A stretch of 64,000 bases of DNA from Fulvivirga lutea (lineage in GTDB: Bacteria; Bacteroidota; Bacteroidia; Cytophagales; Cyclobacteriaceae): assembly GCF_017068455.1 (NCBI RefSeq), contig NZ_CP070608.1:2399488-2463487 (forward strand), given 5' to 3'. The notes under the pieces were generated by a model. It searched no databases, was not told where the DNA came from, and worked only from the letters and a program-made list of their open reading frames with translations. Below, piece by piece: positions 56,787 to 64,000 of this stretch. The position numbers and the translations under genes were made by a program. Each line of letters starts with the position of its first letter. The first letter of the stretch is position 1.

Positions 56787-56816
56787 GAACATTCAACTTT
56801 AAACATTGAACTAACT
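56787..56816. repeat. Short AT-rich repeat shared with the ung-lepB gap
   Basis: The segment GAACATTCAACTTTAAACAT and the following TGAACTAA contain two related decamers (AACATTCAAC, AACATTGAAC). An 18-base run is identical to 13620-13637. It abuts the trpA start. Confidence 0.65.
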
Positions 56817-56817
56817 A

Positions 56818-57615
56818 ATGAACAGAATAAATAAACTATTTAAGGATAAAGGAAAGGACATCTTATCAGTGTATTACACTGCCGGATTTCCTAATCTCAA
56901 CGATACGATAACTGTGGCACAAAGCCTCCAACAATCAGGTGCTGATATGTTGGAAATAGGCATCCCATTTTCCGACCCTATTGCTGATGGGCCTACCATC
57001 CAAGCGAGTAATAATCAGGCTTTGAAGAATGGTATGACTCTATCAAAGTTGTTTGAGCAGCTACAAGATTTGAGAAAGTCAGTTACTATTCCAGTGATCT
57101 TGATGGGGTATATTAATCCTATCCTTCAATACGGTATAGAAGATTTCTGTAAGGCTTGTGAGCAGGTAGGAGTTGATGGCTTAATCTTACCTGATTTACC
57201 GATGATCGAATACCAAACCAAGTATAAAGCACTCTTCGAGCAACATGGATTACGAAATGTATTTCTGATATCTCCTCAGACTTCAGAAAGCAGAATCAAA
57301 GAAATTGACCAGCAAACTGATGCCTTTATTTACATGGTATCCACTTCTGGCACCACAGGTGCAAGAGATAAATTCAGCGATGAAGCGGTAAACTATTTCG
57401 AAAGAATTGGAAATATGAACTTGACAAATCCTAGACTTATTGGCTTTGGAATATCAAATCATATCACATTCGAACAAGCCTGTAAATCAGCAAGTGGAGC
57501 GATAATCGGAAGTGCTTTTATTAAGACCTTAGAGAAATCTCATGACTTGAAAACAGATATTAATGAGTTTTTGAAAACAATTAAAAAGGAAGGAATTCCA
57601 GCGTCTAACTACTAA
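56818..57615 (+). CDS. trpA: Tryptophan synthase alpha chain
   Basis: 265 residues. Catalytic Glu46 and Asp57 lie in LEIGIPFSDPIADGP. Further motifs are PVILMGYINPI, GLILPDLP, LISPQTSESR, YMVSTSGTTGAR and GFGISNH. It cleaves indoleglycerol phosphate to indole, which is channelled to TrpB. It sits behind the repeat-filled gap, so it may need its own ribosome loading. Confidence 0.97.
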   Translation: MNRINKLFKDKGKDILSVYYTAGFPNLNDTITVAQSLQQSGADMLEIGIPFSDPIADGPTIQASNNQALKNGMTLSKLFEQLQDLRKSVTIPVILMGYINPILQYGIEDFCKACEQVGVDGLILPDLPMIEYQTKYKALFEQHGLRNVFLISPQTSESRIKEIDQQTDAFIYMVSTSGTTGARDKFSDEAVNYFERIGNMNLTNPRLIGFGISNHITFEQACKSASGAIIGSAFIKTLEKSHDLKTDINEFLKTIKKEGIPASNY

Positions 57616-57640
57616 TTACTAACTACAAAATACTACTAGC

Positions 57641-58651
57641 ATGATCATACAACTAGAACCAAACATAAAACAAGATTTAAGAGATCGAATTATAACCAAG
57701 ATTAATGGCCTCAAATACAAGACTACTGAAGTGGCTACCCAAAAAGGGGAGTATATTGTAGGCATAGGTAAAAAGGATTTTGATATACGTGATATTGGCC
57801 ATATGCCAGGTATATCGGATGTTCATATAGTTTCAGACGACTACAAGCTTGTTTCTAAGAAGTGGAAGGTAAAACCTACTGTTATTGATTTAGGAGATGG
57901 AGTAGTTATTGAAGAAGGAGGGATGGCAATCATGGCAGGCCCTTGTTCCATAGAAGGAGAGGAGCAAATTGAGAAGACTATTCAGCATTTGTTGGATAAC
58001 AATGTGAAGATCATGCGTGGTGGTGTTTATAAGCCAAGAAGCTCTCCGTACTCATTCCGTGGTTTGGGGATTGATGGTTTAAAGGTTTGGTATGATGCTG
58101 CTAGAAAAGCAGGCATTAAAATCATTACGGAGGTTATGCAGGTAAGTCAGATAGAGGAGATGCATGATTATATAGATATCTTCCAGGTGGGTGCGAGAAA
58201 CACGCAAAACTTCAATTTGTTGGATGAACTGGGAAAGGTTCATAAACCTGTTTTGATAAAAAGAGGTATTTCTGGAACAATCGATGAATTACTTTCATCA
58301 GCTGAATATGTCTTTTCGGCAGGTAATGAGAATTTAATGCTATGCGAACGTGGAATAAGAACCTATGAGAAAGCAAGTAGAAATACCATGGACATTAATG
58401 CCATAACCATACTTAAAGAAAAGTCTCATTTACCAGTAATAGCCGATCCTTCACATGGCATTGGCATCAGAGATCATGTAGAGCCTGTTGCATTGGCTTG
58501 CATTATGGCCGGTGCTGATGGAGTAATTTACGAAACTCATGAAAAACCAGAGGAAGCTTATTCGGATGGTCAGCAAACCTTGAATTTCAGAGAATCGGAA
58601 AAGCTAATTAATAAGATGAGAAAGGTGTTTGAGTTGAGGGAGGAGATGTAA
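57641..58651 (+). CDS. aroF: 3-deoxy-7-phosphoheptulonate (DAHP) synthase, type I-beta
   Basis: 336 residues. An N-terminal ferredoxin-like regulatory domain (about 1-68) is followed by a TIM barrel. Motifs are MAGPCSIEGEEQIE (metal Cys), GGVYKPRSSPYSFRGLG, LIKRGISGTIDE, and the metal site ADPSHGIGIRDHVEP. It condenses PEP and erythrose 4-phosphate, the entry step to aromatic amino acids. Its location as the last trp-operon gene, 25 bp after trpA, puts it under the tryptophan attenuators. Its last 129 bp recur as a remnant at 59942. Confidence 0.95.
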   Translation: MIIQLEPNIKQDLRDRIITKINGLKYKTTEVATQKGEYIVGIGKKDFDIRDIGHMPGISDVHIVSDDYKLVSKKWKVKPTVIDLGDGVVIEEGGMAIMAGPCSIEGEEQIEKTIQHLLDNNVKIMRGGVYKPRSSPYSFRGLGIDGLKVWYDAARKAGIKIITEVMQVSQIEEMHDYIDIFQVGARNTQNFNLLDELGKVHKPVLIKRGISGTIDELLSSAEYVFSAGNENLMLCERGIRTYEKASRNTMDINAITILKEKSHLPVIADPSHGIGIRDHVEPVALACIMAGADGVIYETHEKPEEAYSDGQQTLNFRESEKLINKMRKVFELREEM

Positions 58652-58654
58652 AAG

Positions 58655-58680
58655 AGAAGGCCACAATAGTGGCCTTCTTT
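58655..58680 (+). terminator. Intrinsic terminator at the end of the trp operon
   Basis: A perfect 10-bp stem AGAAGGCCAC/GTGGCCTTCT with an AATA loop, 3 bp after the DAHP synthase stop, with a short T tract. It may also serve the convergent Kelch gene. Confidence 0.85.
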
Positions 58681-58700
58681 GCTTAGTATAGTTTGATTAA

Positions 58701-59870
58701 CTAGTCGACAAATTCATACCAGTCATTAACTGCAAAAATGTTGTTAGGATCTCTGTCATTTAGGCCATAACCCCAGTATGCATTTGACCCATCAGAAATT
58801 GCTAATGACCAAAATCTATCTGCGGGGATGTCCCTTTTTCTAAACCATTCATTGTCTTTGAAATAATAAAGAGCTTCACTTAAGCCCAAATATACATTTC
58901 CATTCAAAGTATATATGATTTCGGCTCGTTTCGTTGCTGTATAATCCAGGGGATTTTCTAACTGTACCCAAGTGTCAGAATCAGAAGAGTATTTCCAGAT
59001 ATCTCCACTATTTAAAATAATATAGCCATTCTTGTCATCTGAAGAAGCTAGGTTTCTGTTATTGGCAGACACTTCATTAAGGGGGAAATCTGTTTCAGTT
59101 CCCCATGATCTTGTAGTTGGATTATAGGATCGGATACTTCCATCAGGATAGATAAAGAAAGCTTTATCCAAAGACGATATATAAAATGAAAATTCAGGAA
59201 GTAACGGTGAGTCAAATATGACAGCACCCTCAACATTCCATTCATTGGTAATAGGATCATACTCTAAAAGGTGATTTTTTGAGTCACTTTCTATGAAATA
59301 GATATATCCTTTATCTTTTGTTCCCCAAGTATATGAATAGTGGCTTCTTAGTTGTGTATCATAAGGGGGTAGTTCTGACCACGTGTCCTGATCGGAATTA
59401 TATTTCCAAAAAGTTGCATTATCAACACCATTATACGTTGTGTGTATATAGACATTACCATCAATCATAAACGACATGTCGTAAATATCAATTGGGATGT
59501 TTAAAGCACTTTTTTCAGTCCATTCTCCTGCGGTAACTTCGAACTCTTGGCCAGTCTCAATAGTTAAATCACTACCGAATACTTTGACAGAGATTAAGCC
59601 AGTTTCTACGGGTTGTATTATTTGGAATTCAATTTTGTTTACCGATACAGATTCGGTAAGCATTTGGTCTTCACCGACAAATACAGCCACATTAGATTTA
59701 TTAGTAGGAAAGTTGGTTCCGTTGATTGTTACCACAGTCCCTAACTCTCCAGTTAATGGTGTTATTGATGTAACAGTAGGGTTGCTTACTTCATCATCGT
59801 CTGAGCAACCATTTAAAATAATGATTGAGGTTAATAATAACAAAAACTTGAGTTTTGGATAAAATTTCAT
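58701..59870 (-). CDS. IPT/TIG plus Kelch-repeat lipoprotein
   Basis: I start at the ATG at 59870, since MKFYPKLKFLLLLTSIIILNGC is a lipoprotein signal (Cys then SDDDE, an outer-surface-type tail). The ATG 48 bp upstream adds an unlikely leader. 389 residues. An IPT/TIG Ig-like domain (SITPLTGELGTVVTINGTNF) is followed by five to six Kelch-type propeller blades, with recurring WxxL patterns such as TFWKYNSDQDTWSELP, EYDPITNEWN, SYNPTTRSWG and WKYSSDSDTWVQL. A surface binding role is likely; the ligand is unknown. It lies between two copies of the DAHP-synthase 3' end. Confidence 0.85.
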   Translation of the reverse strand: MKFYPKLKFLLLLTSIIILNGCSDDDEVSNPTVTSITPLTGELGTVVTINGTNFPTNKSNVAVFVGEDQMLTESVSVNKIEFQIIQPVETGLISVKVFGSDLTIETGQEFEVTAGEWTEKSALNIPIDIYDMSFMIDGNVYIHTTYNGVDNATFWKYNSDQDTWSELPPYDTQLRSHYSYTWGTKDKGYIYFIESDSKNHLLEYDPITNEWNVEGAVIFDSPLLPEFSFYISSLDKAFFIYPDGSIRSYNPTTRSWGTETDFPLNEVSANNRNLASSDDKNGYIILNSGDIWKYSSDSDTWVQLENPLDYTATKRAEIIYTLNGNVYLGLSEALYYFKDNEWFRKRDIPADRFWSLAISDGSNAYWGYGLNDRDPNNIFAVNDWYEFVD

Positions 59871-59941
59871 AATTAGGTTTAATAAAGTTCGATGAGCTTG
59901 CGAAGCTAAGGAATTCAATTGGAATTGGACAATGAGTTAGT

Positions 59942-60070
59942 GTAATCTATGAAACACACGAAAAACCTGAGGAGGCATATTCCGATGGACAGCAGACCTT
60001 GAATTTCAGAGAATCTAAGAAGTTGATAAATAAGATGCGAAAAGTGTTTGAATTGAGGGAGGAGATGTAG
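59942..60070 (+). pseudogene. 3'-terminal remnant of a second DAHP synthase allele
   Basis: It encodes VIYETHEKPEEAYSDGQQTL and then NFRESKKLINKMRKVFELRE plus EM and a TAG stop. It is identical to the last 42 residues of the intact DAHP synthase except one Glu to Lys. At DNA level 17 of 42 codons differ, 16 of them synonymous. Nothing upstream of 59942 resembles the rest of the gene. The remnant follows the Kelch gene and ends 15 bp from the YfcC-type gene. Confidence 0.9.
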
Positions 60071-60084
60071 TTTATGCAAACATT

Positions 60085-61419
60085 TTAATTGTACCCTATT
60101 TGTACTGCTACAAGTATAGCAACAGCGGCAATACAGAGCATAAGCAGTGTTGGTTTAATAATAAAGGATATCCATTGATTGTATTTAATGCCACCTAGTG
60201 CAATAATGGCCATTAAAGCTCCATTAGTTGGAATAACTGCATCCATCATAATGGCGCCATATTGATATGCCAGCACTGTTACTTGCCGGGATAGACCAAT
60301 TAAATCTGATAGTGGAGTAAGAATTGGCATCGTGAGAATTGCCTGTCCCGAATAACTTGGAATTGGAAAATGAAGAATAGAATGAGAAATCATCATCAAT
60401 ACTGCGGAAATATTTGAAGGCACATTCTTCAATGGTGCGAAAAGTGCATGTATAATACTGTCAACAATTAATCCTTCTTTTAATACCAGTGAGATACAGT
60501 TAGCAAGACCAATAATGATACATGCAAAAATCATCTCTTTAAAACCGTCAATATAAACTTCGGTGGTCTTGTTAAAACTGAAACCAGCAATTGATCCAGA
60601 AACTAATGCCAGCGCAAAAAAGCAAGCTGACATTTCATTAAAGCCCCAGGATAGTTGAATAAGTCCATAGGTAACTATGCCAAAGGTAATGGCTAATAAT
60701 GTCAATATTGATTTACTCCTAATTGACAGTTTCTCAGCTTCAATATTGGCTACCGACTTATCTGCACGATTCTTAGAAACATATTTTACAATATAGATGA
60801 TCCAAACAATTGATGCGATTAGAAAAACAATCAATCTGAATTCTGAGCCGGAAAGTAATTCAATTTCTGCTTCTTTCTGAGCGATTATTACACCAAATGG
60901 ATTGAATGGACTGAATGCTGATCCAACGACAGCTGATCCAAAACTTGAATAGATCATAGCCGATGGATTATATCCCAATGTTCGTCCAAATAAGAGAAGT
61001 ACCGGAGTCATCGCAATAATTTCTTCCTGTATAGCAATTGCAAACCCACCAAAAAGAAACAAGATGCAAATTATAATCAAAGCCAAAAGTTCCTTCCCTT
61101 TTAAAACGGTTATCAGTTGGTTTAAACCCTGGTTAAGTGCTCCTGTTTTTTCTATTAAATAAAAGCATCCTCCCAGTATTAAAATGAGAACTATTAAATC
61201 AGCACGATCGGCAATTCCTTTTGGTATTGCCAACAGCACTTGAAAAACAGAAAGATGCGGAGCATCCATTTGTTCATAAGAATTGGCAATTACTGTAGTT
61301 CTGTTTGTTTCGGTATTTAACTCTCTTTGGTAATTCCCTTTGGGAATGATAAACGTCAGTATCCAGGCAAAAAGGATAAAGTATAATATTATCACAAAGG
61401 CATTAGGGAAATTTTTCAT
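60085..61419 (-). CDS. YfcC/DcuC-family (C4-dicarboxylate carrier type) membrane transporter
   Basis: 444 residues with about 11-12 hydrophobic helices. It starts NAFVIILYFILFAWILTFII and then PKGNYQRE, the characteristic start of the YfcC group. Conserved membrane segments include FLFGGFAIAIQEEIIAMTPV, FGSAVVGSAFSPFNPFG and HFPIPSYSGQAILTMPILTP. Relatives transport C4-dicarboxylates, amino acids or peptides; the substrate here is unknown. It lies between two DAHP-synthase 3'-end remnants. Confidence 0.85.
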   Translation of the reverse strand: MKNFPNAFVIILYFILFAWILTFIIPKGNYQRELNTETNRTTVIANSYEQMDAPHLSVFQVLLAIPKGIADRADLIVLILILGGCFYLIEKTGALNQGLNQLITVLKGKELLALIIICILFLFGGFAIAIQEEIIAMTPVLLLFGRTLGYNPSAMIYSSFGSAVVGSAFSPFNPFGVIIAQKEAEIELLSGSEFRLIVFLIASIVWIIYIVKYVSKNRADKSVANIEAEKLSIRSKSILTLLAITFGIVTYGLIQLSWGFNEMSACFFALALVSGSIAGFSFNKTTEVYIDGFKEMIFACIIIGLANCISLVLKEGLIVDSIIHALFAPLKNVPSNISAVLMMISHSILHFPIPSYSGQAILTMPILTPLSDLIGLSRQVTVLAYQYGAIMMDAVIPTNGALMAIIALGGIKYNQWISFIIKPTLLMLCIAAVAILVAVQIGYN

Positions 61420-61509
61420 AAGAAAGTGTTTGTAAGTACCTGACTAACATCTTTTTAGTAGGCACATGCCTTTGGATATAGTTCATTCCAAGCTAGTGAA
61501 TTGGATGAT

Positions 61510-61617
61510 ATGAGCCAAACTAATTTCGTTATTATTGTGACTTCAATCTTGATTTTTATACTTAAGACGATTTTTGAGAATAGATTTAAAATCTATCGAA
61601 TAAGAAAAATTGGTTAA
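61510..61617 (+). CDS. Possible 35-residue single-helix membrane peptide
   Basis: Starts MSQTNFVIIVTSILIFIL and ends with a basic tail rich in Lys, Arg and Ile. The layout, one hydrophobic helix then a positive C-terminus, is that of a small membrane protein. It lacks independent support, and its end overlaps a DAHP-synthase remnant in another frame. Confidence 0.25.
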   Translation: MSQTNFVIIVTSILIFILKTIFENRFKIYRIRKIG

Positions 61618-61648
61618 GATGATGAGGAAGGTATTTGAGTTGCGTTAA
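61604..61648 (+). pseudogene. Short second remnant of a DAHP synthase 3' end
   Basis: It encodes EKLVKMMRKVFELR followed by a stop. The corresponding residues of the intact enzyme are EKLINKMRKVFELR, 11 of 14 identical. The codons differ from the intact gene mostly at third positions. The frame is closed directly upstream by TAA at 61601. Being so short, it is less certain than the first remnant. Confidence 0.55.
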
Positions 61649-61724
61649 AATAAGTATTAATTAAAAAGAATGTTGGGGAATTTTCCGACATCCCTTTTAT
61701 AATGCTTTCTACATGTTTATTTAT

Positions 61725-62141
61725 CTAAAAGAATTTTTTAAGCATGTTAAGAACTCGCTCACCATTTTCTTCTTTACCTCCGAGAATATTATTGAAGATC
61801 GTTTCATCTTCTTTTGTAATGTCAGTATTGAAATTTACCTTCTCTTTTGGTAATTCTTTAGACCCCATATGCCAACTCGGAAATGACTTTTGTTTAATTG
61901 GGCTTAATGAAATCATTCGAACTTCAGAGTGCCTGGGATCAGTTTTAATTTTATCGTATAATCCGGTTATAACTTTAGACTCACCTTCTACTAACTGAAT
62001 AAATTTTTTCTTAGAATAGAGTAGTATGCCCGTAATATCTAACGGTGGGTTATTCTTTTTGCACGATTCCAGAATTTTACTTATTTCTTCCTGTGTACAA
62101 TTTGGCTTTCTGTTACTAACGTAAACAAGTTGTGAGAGCAT
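61725..62141 (-). CDS. Stand-alone BLUF blue-light photoreceptor
   Basis: 138 residues with one BLUF domain and a short tail. All key residues are present at the spacing known from AppA: Tyr7 in LVYVSNRK, Asn31 before PPLDITGILLY, Gln49 in KFIQLVEG, and Trp90 and Met92 in SFPSWHMG. BLUF domains bind FAD and change hydrogen bonding on blue light. No output domain is fused, so the signal must go to a partner protein. The C-terminal 40 residues are helical and charged. Confidence 0.93.
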   Translation of the reverse strand: MLSQLVYVSNRKPNCTQEEISKILESCKKNNPPLDITGILLYSKKKFIQLVEGESKVITGLYDKIKTDPRHSEVRMISLSPIKQKSFPSWHMGSKELPKEKVNFNTDITKEDETIFNNILGGKEENGERVLNMLKKFF

Positions 62142-62336
62142 AATATTAGATTTAGTTTACAGATCAACATCACAACCTTTACATTGTTTTAACTATTTGA
62201 AAATAAGTAAGTTAAAAGATGTTTGATTTACCGATTGCTTTAACCAAAAGACTAGAGGTTTGACTGGTTTGTGCGAAACATCAAACAGTTAATTGAATTA
62301 TCGTAAGAGCCTATTAAATACTTTAGCTTGATTACA

Positions 62337-63386
62337 TCAATTCTTTTTTAATTCAGCTATACTTTTTAGTAAATCAGCAATAGTTTCTGAAAAAGTAATT
62401 TTATCATCATAATAGGCATTTAGTGTAAAAAAGAAATCATCAAAATGATATTGATTAAAAATGTTTCTTTCAATCATGGTAATTGTGTAATTGTCGAAAC
62501 CCCTTTTTATAAATTCTTCCTGACAAATTTTACCGCATAAATAAAACAGACTTGCATGCCATAAATGAATAGGATAATCTATTTGCGGTTTTTCTGATTC
62601 AAAAACTTCAGTAATTCCACCGCGCCAAGGCCCACCATAATTAAATAATAAATGGGACCCTTCATGAAAAATGGTTTCAACAAAACCTAAGCTCAAAGAA
62701 CGTGGGTCAATGGTAGAAATAAATATGTTCATCTTAGGCCGTGATGGAGTATAAGCGCCTGCATAGTTGGCATAAACTGTTAAGTCCACACGTACCTTTT
62801 CATTCATAGGCCATTTGTTTAGTGATATCTTTTCCATTTTTGGAATAACTGGTGATTCCATTGACCTAATGACCTCTAAATGTTTTTGAAGAACTCTTTG
62901 ATTATGTTCTTTGTGTATGGGCCAGTAGGTTTTGGAATACACTTCTGAAGCACTATTTAATATACTTGTGTATTCTTCAGAGAAAAGTGTGTCGCGTATT
63001 AAAATAGTATTTTTTTGGTTCTGTAGCCAAACTCGAATATCGCCTAAATCTCTTAAAAGATCTTTTTCAATTAGGTGTTCAGTATAGTACTTAATTGCCA
63101 AATCCAGTTTATGCTGATCTTTTTTGTTTAATGACTTATAAATTCGAGACTCCCCAATATCAAGGAACTCTAACCCATCTTCTTGAAGTTTGTTTAACTG
63201 ACTACCTCGTGCTTTTTGATAAAGGAAGTGATGAAGATTGATCCAGTAATCATTATGAAACGAGTAATAGGATGTTGAATCAGCATATGAAGTTTTTATT
63301 TCTTGAGCTGATATCTTAAAAGAAGAAAGTAATAAGAAAAGGATTAAAATATTATATCTCCAATTTCTGTAAGTTAAGAGCCACAT
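62337..63386 (-). CDS. Secreted HEGSH (HExxH-type) putative zinc peptidase
   Basis: 349 residues. A signal peptide (about 11-28, ending SAQ) precedes a mostly helical protein. The only catalytic-looking motif is FVETIFHEGSHLLFNYGG with HEGSH at 241-245, in the form of a gluzincin-like zinc site. A downstream Glu (ITEVFESEKP) could be the third ligand. The family is not recognised, so protease activity is inference. The 195-bp gap after it and the 144 bp before it show nothing clear. Confidence 0.6.
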   Translation of the reverse strand: MWLLTYRNWRYNILILFLLLSSFKISAQEIKTSYADSTSYYSFHNDYWINLHHFLYQKARGSQLNKLQEDGLEFLDIGESRIYKSLNKKDQHKLDLAIKYYTEHLIEKDLLRDLGDIRVWLQNQKNTILIRDTLFSEEYTSILNSASEVYSKTYWPIHKEHNQRVLQKHLEVIRSMESPVIPKMEKISLNKWPMNEKVRVDLTVYANYAGAYTPSRPKMNIFISTIDPRSLSLGFVETIFHEGSHLLFNYGGPWRGGITEVFESEKPQIDYPIHLWHASLFYLCGKICQEEFIKRGFDNYTITMIERNIFNQYHFDDFFFTLNAYYDDKITFSETIADLLKSIAELKKN

Positions 63387-63530
63387 GATTTTAATATTGT
63401 AAAACTTTAAAATAGGGAAATCGGTCCTTTATGCCAAGATTGATTGAAATAGGGCATGTTACTGATTAATGTCTTATCGTTCTTACAGAACTGTAAACGA
63501 TAATAGTGTGATTCAATTAATAAGATGTTT

Positions 63531-64000
63531 TCACTTTTCTTCCTTCAACTCAACATCAAACCTTTCAACAGCCTGAATAATTAGTTTAACAGCTTCTATG
63601 TAAAAGTCATGATTGATATTATCAAATGTATCTGATGGCTGGTGATAATTTGGGTGATCTTCCACGGCAAAATAGATAAAAGGAATGCCTTGATCATGAA
63701 ATGGGGTATGATCAGAGGCGTCAGTCCAATCAGTTAACTCATTATTCGATGGGTCATCGTGGCCAAACTTTAAATTAATTGGTGATTTTAATTGATTCAG
63801 TATCAACTTCAGGTGAGGATAGTGGAATGTACCAGCAGCATACAACTCCATAGAATCATTCTTTGAGATCATATCCATATTAATGTTCAAAACAACATTG
63901 TTGATGTCAATTGGAAAATTTAGAGACAAGTAATAACTACCTTCTAATTCAATTTCTTCAGCATCTATAGCAGCTAAAATAAGTGTGTGATTCAGTGATT
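63531..64000 (-). CDS. M28-family aminopeptidase, 5' part cut by window
   Basis: The reading frame is open to the window edge, so about 155 C-terminal residues are visible. AAIDAEEIELEGSYY corresponds to the catalytic and metal Glu-Glu box of M28 peptidases. INMDMISKND carries the next metal Asp, and SDHTPFHDQGIPFIYF with YHQPSDTFDNIN gives the last His ligand region. It removes N-terminal amino acids using two zinc ions (family knowledge). It is probably secreted, but the N-terminus is not in view. Confidence 0.88.
   Translation of the reverse strand, partial: SLNHTLILAAIDAEEIELEGSYYLSLNFPIDINNVVLNINMDMISKNDSMELYAAGTFHYPHLKLILNQLKSPINLKFGHDDPSNNELTDWTDASDHTPFHDQGIPFIYFAVEDHPNYHQPSDTFDNINHDFYIEAVKLIIQAVERFDVELKEEK

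Larger units (their letters stand above)
61420..61724. other. Gene-poor gap between transporter and BLUF genes
   Basis: This 305-bp AT-rich stretch holds no full-length gene. It contains a possible 35-residue reading frame and a short DAHP-synthase 3'-end remnant, both listed separately. The remainder shows no clear promoter or terminator. Confidence 0.6.

Noticed and set aside
61604-61648. Interpretation of the DAHP-synthase remnants as att sites of an integrated phage or ICE
   Set aside because: No integrase, relaxase or phage gene lies between the copies, so only a recombination scar is claimed.

Overview
The window comes from a member of the Bacteroidota, most likely a gliding, marine-type Cytophagales (Marivirga/Fulvivirga/Roseivirga-like). 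Three things point there. Several secreted proteins end in gliding-motility/type IX secretion (T9SS) C-terminal domains and are paired with PorP/SprF-family outer-membrane proteins. Promoters, where visible, have the Bacteroidota -7 element TAnnTTTG. Several families are Bacteroidota-typical: a DUF5683 protein beside ParB/DapB/LepB, ribosomal protein bTHX, and a LepB with an extra N-terminal membrane domain. The genus is an inference; no rRNA gene is present.

Layout. 1-1.3 kb: a cut propeller gene and a small membrane protein, then tRNA-Cys on the minus strand. 1.5-5.5 kb: a TesA-like esterase divergent from a YbbA/YbbP-like ABC exporter, the same arrangement as in Proteobacteria. 5.6-13.5 kb: a T9SS-exported SBBP/PKD protein, an aldehyde dehydrogenase, small unknowns, a kinase-like protein, a methyltransferase, ApaG and uracil-DNA glycosylase. 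13.6-21.9 kb: minus-strand housekeeping genes parA-parB-DUF5683-dapB-lepB and pyrG-yidC. 22.1-42.1 kb: two consecutive [giant PKD/Ig-like T9SS cargo + PorP/SprF] pairs. The first cargo is about 4,660 residues and holds ten nearly identical 97-residue tandem units. 42.2-50.7 kb: cca, a TPR protein, an ECF sigma factor with a candidate membrane anti-sigma, ftsE, fsa, SRP RNA, small unknowns, an M13 peptidase and bTHX. 50.7-58.7 kb: a complete trpEGDCFBA operon ending with a DAHP synthase gene. 58.7-64 kb: an accessory tail with a Kelch lipoprotein, a YfcC-type transporter, a BLUF photoreceptor, a HEGSH secreted protein and a cut M28 peptidase.

How the parts work together. The trp cluster contains every step from chorismate to tryptophan plus the first committed step of the aromatic pathway. 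It is preceded by what reads as two complete transcription attenuators in series. Each has its own leader peptide (one with Trp-Trp, one with Trp-Trp-Trp), antiterminator and intrinsic terminator, with an attenuator-specific 9-bp antiterminator pairing. This is the most interesting regulatory structure in the window.

The second unusual structure is downstream of the DAHP synthase. A 129-bp copy of its 3' end (and probably a second, shorter copy) lies behind the accessory genes. The longer copy differs almost only at synonymous positions, so it derives from another functional allele and not from a fresh local duplication. This suggests that the flank of the trp operon has been replaced more than once by recombination anchored in this gene.

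The T9SS loci suggest a cell-surface adhesin system in which each cargo travels with its own PorP/SprF partner. Palindromic intergenic repeats lie inside the trp operon; one has been captured into the trpG reading frame.
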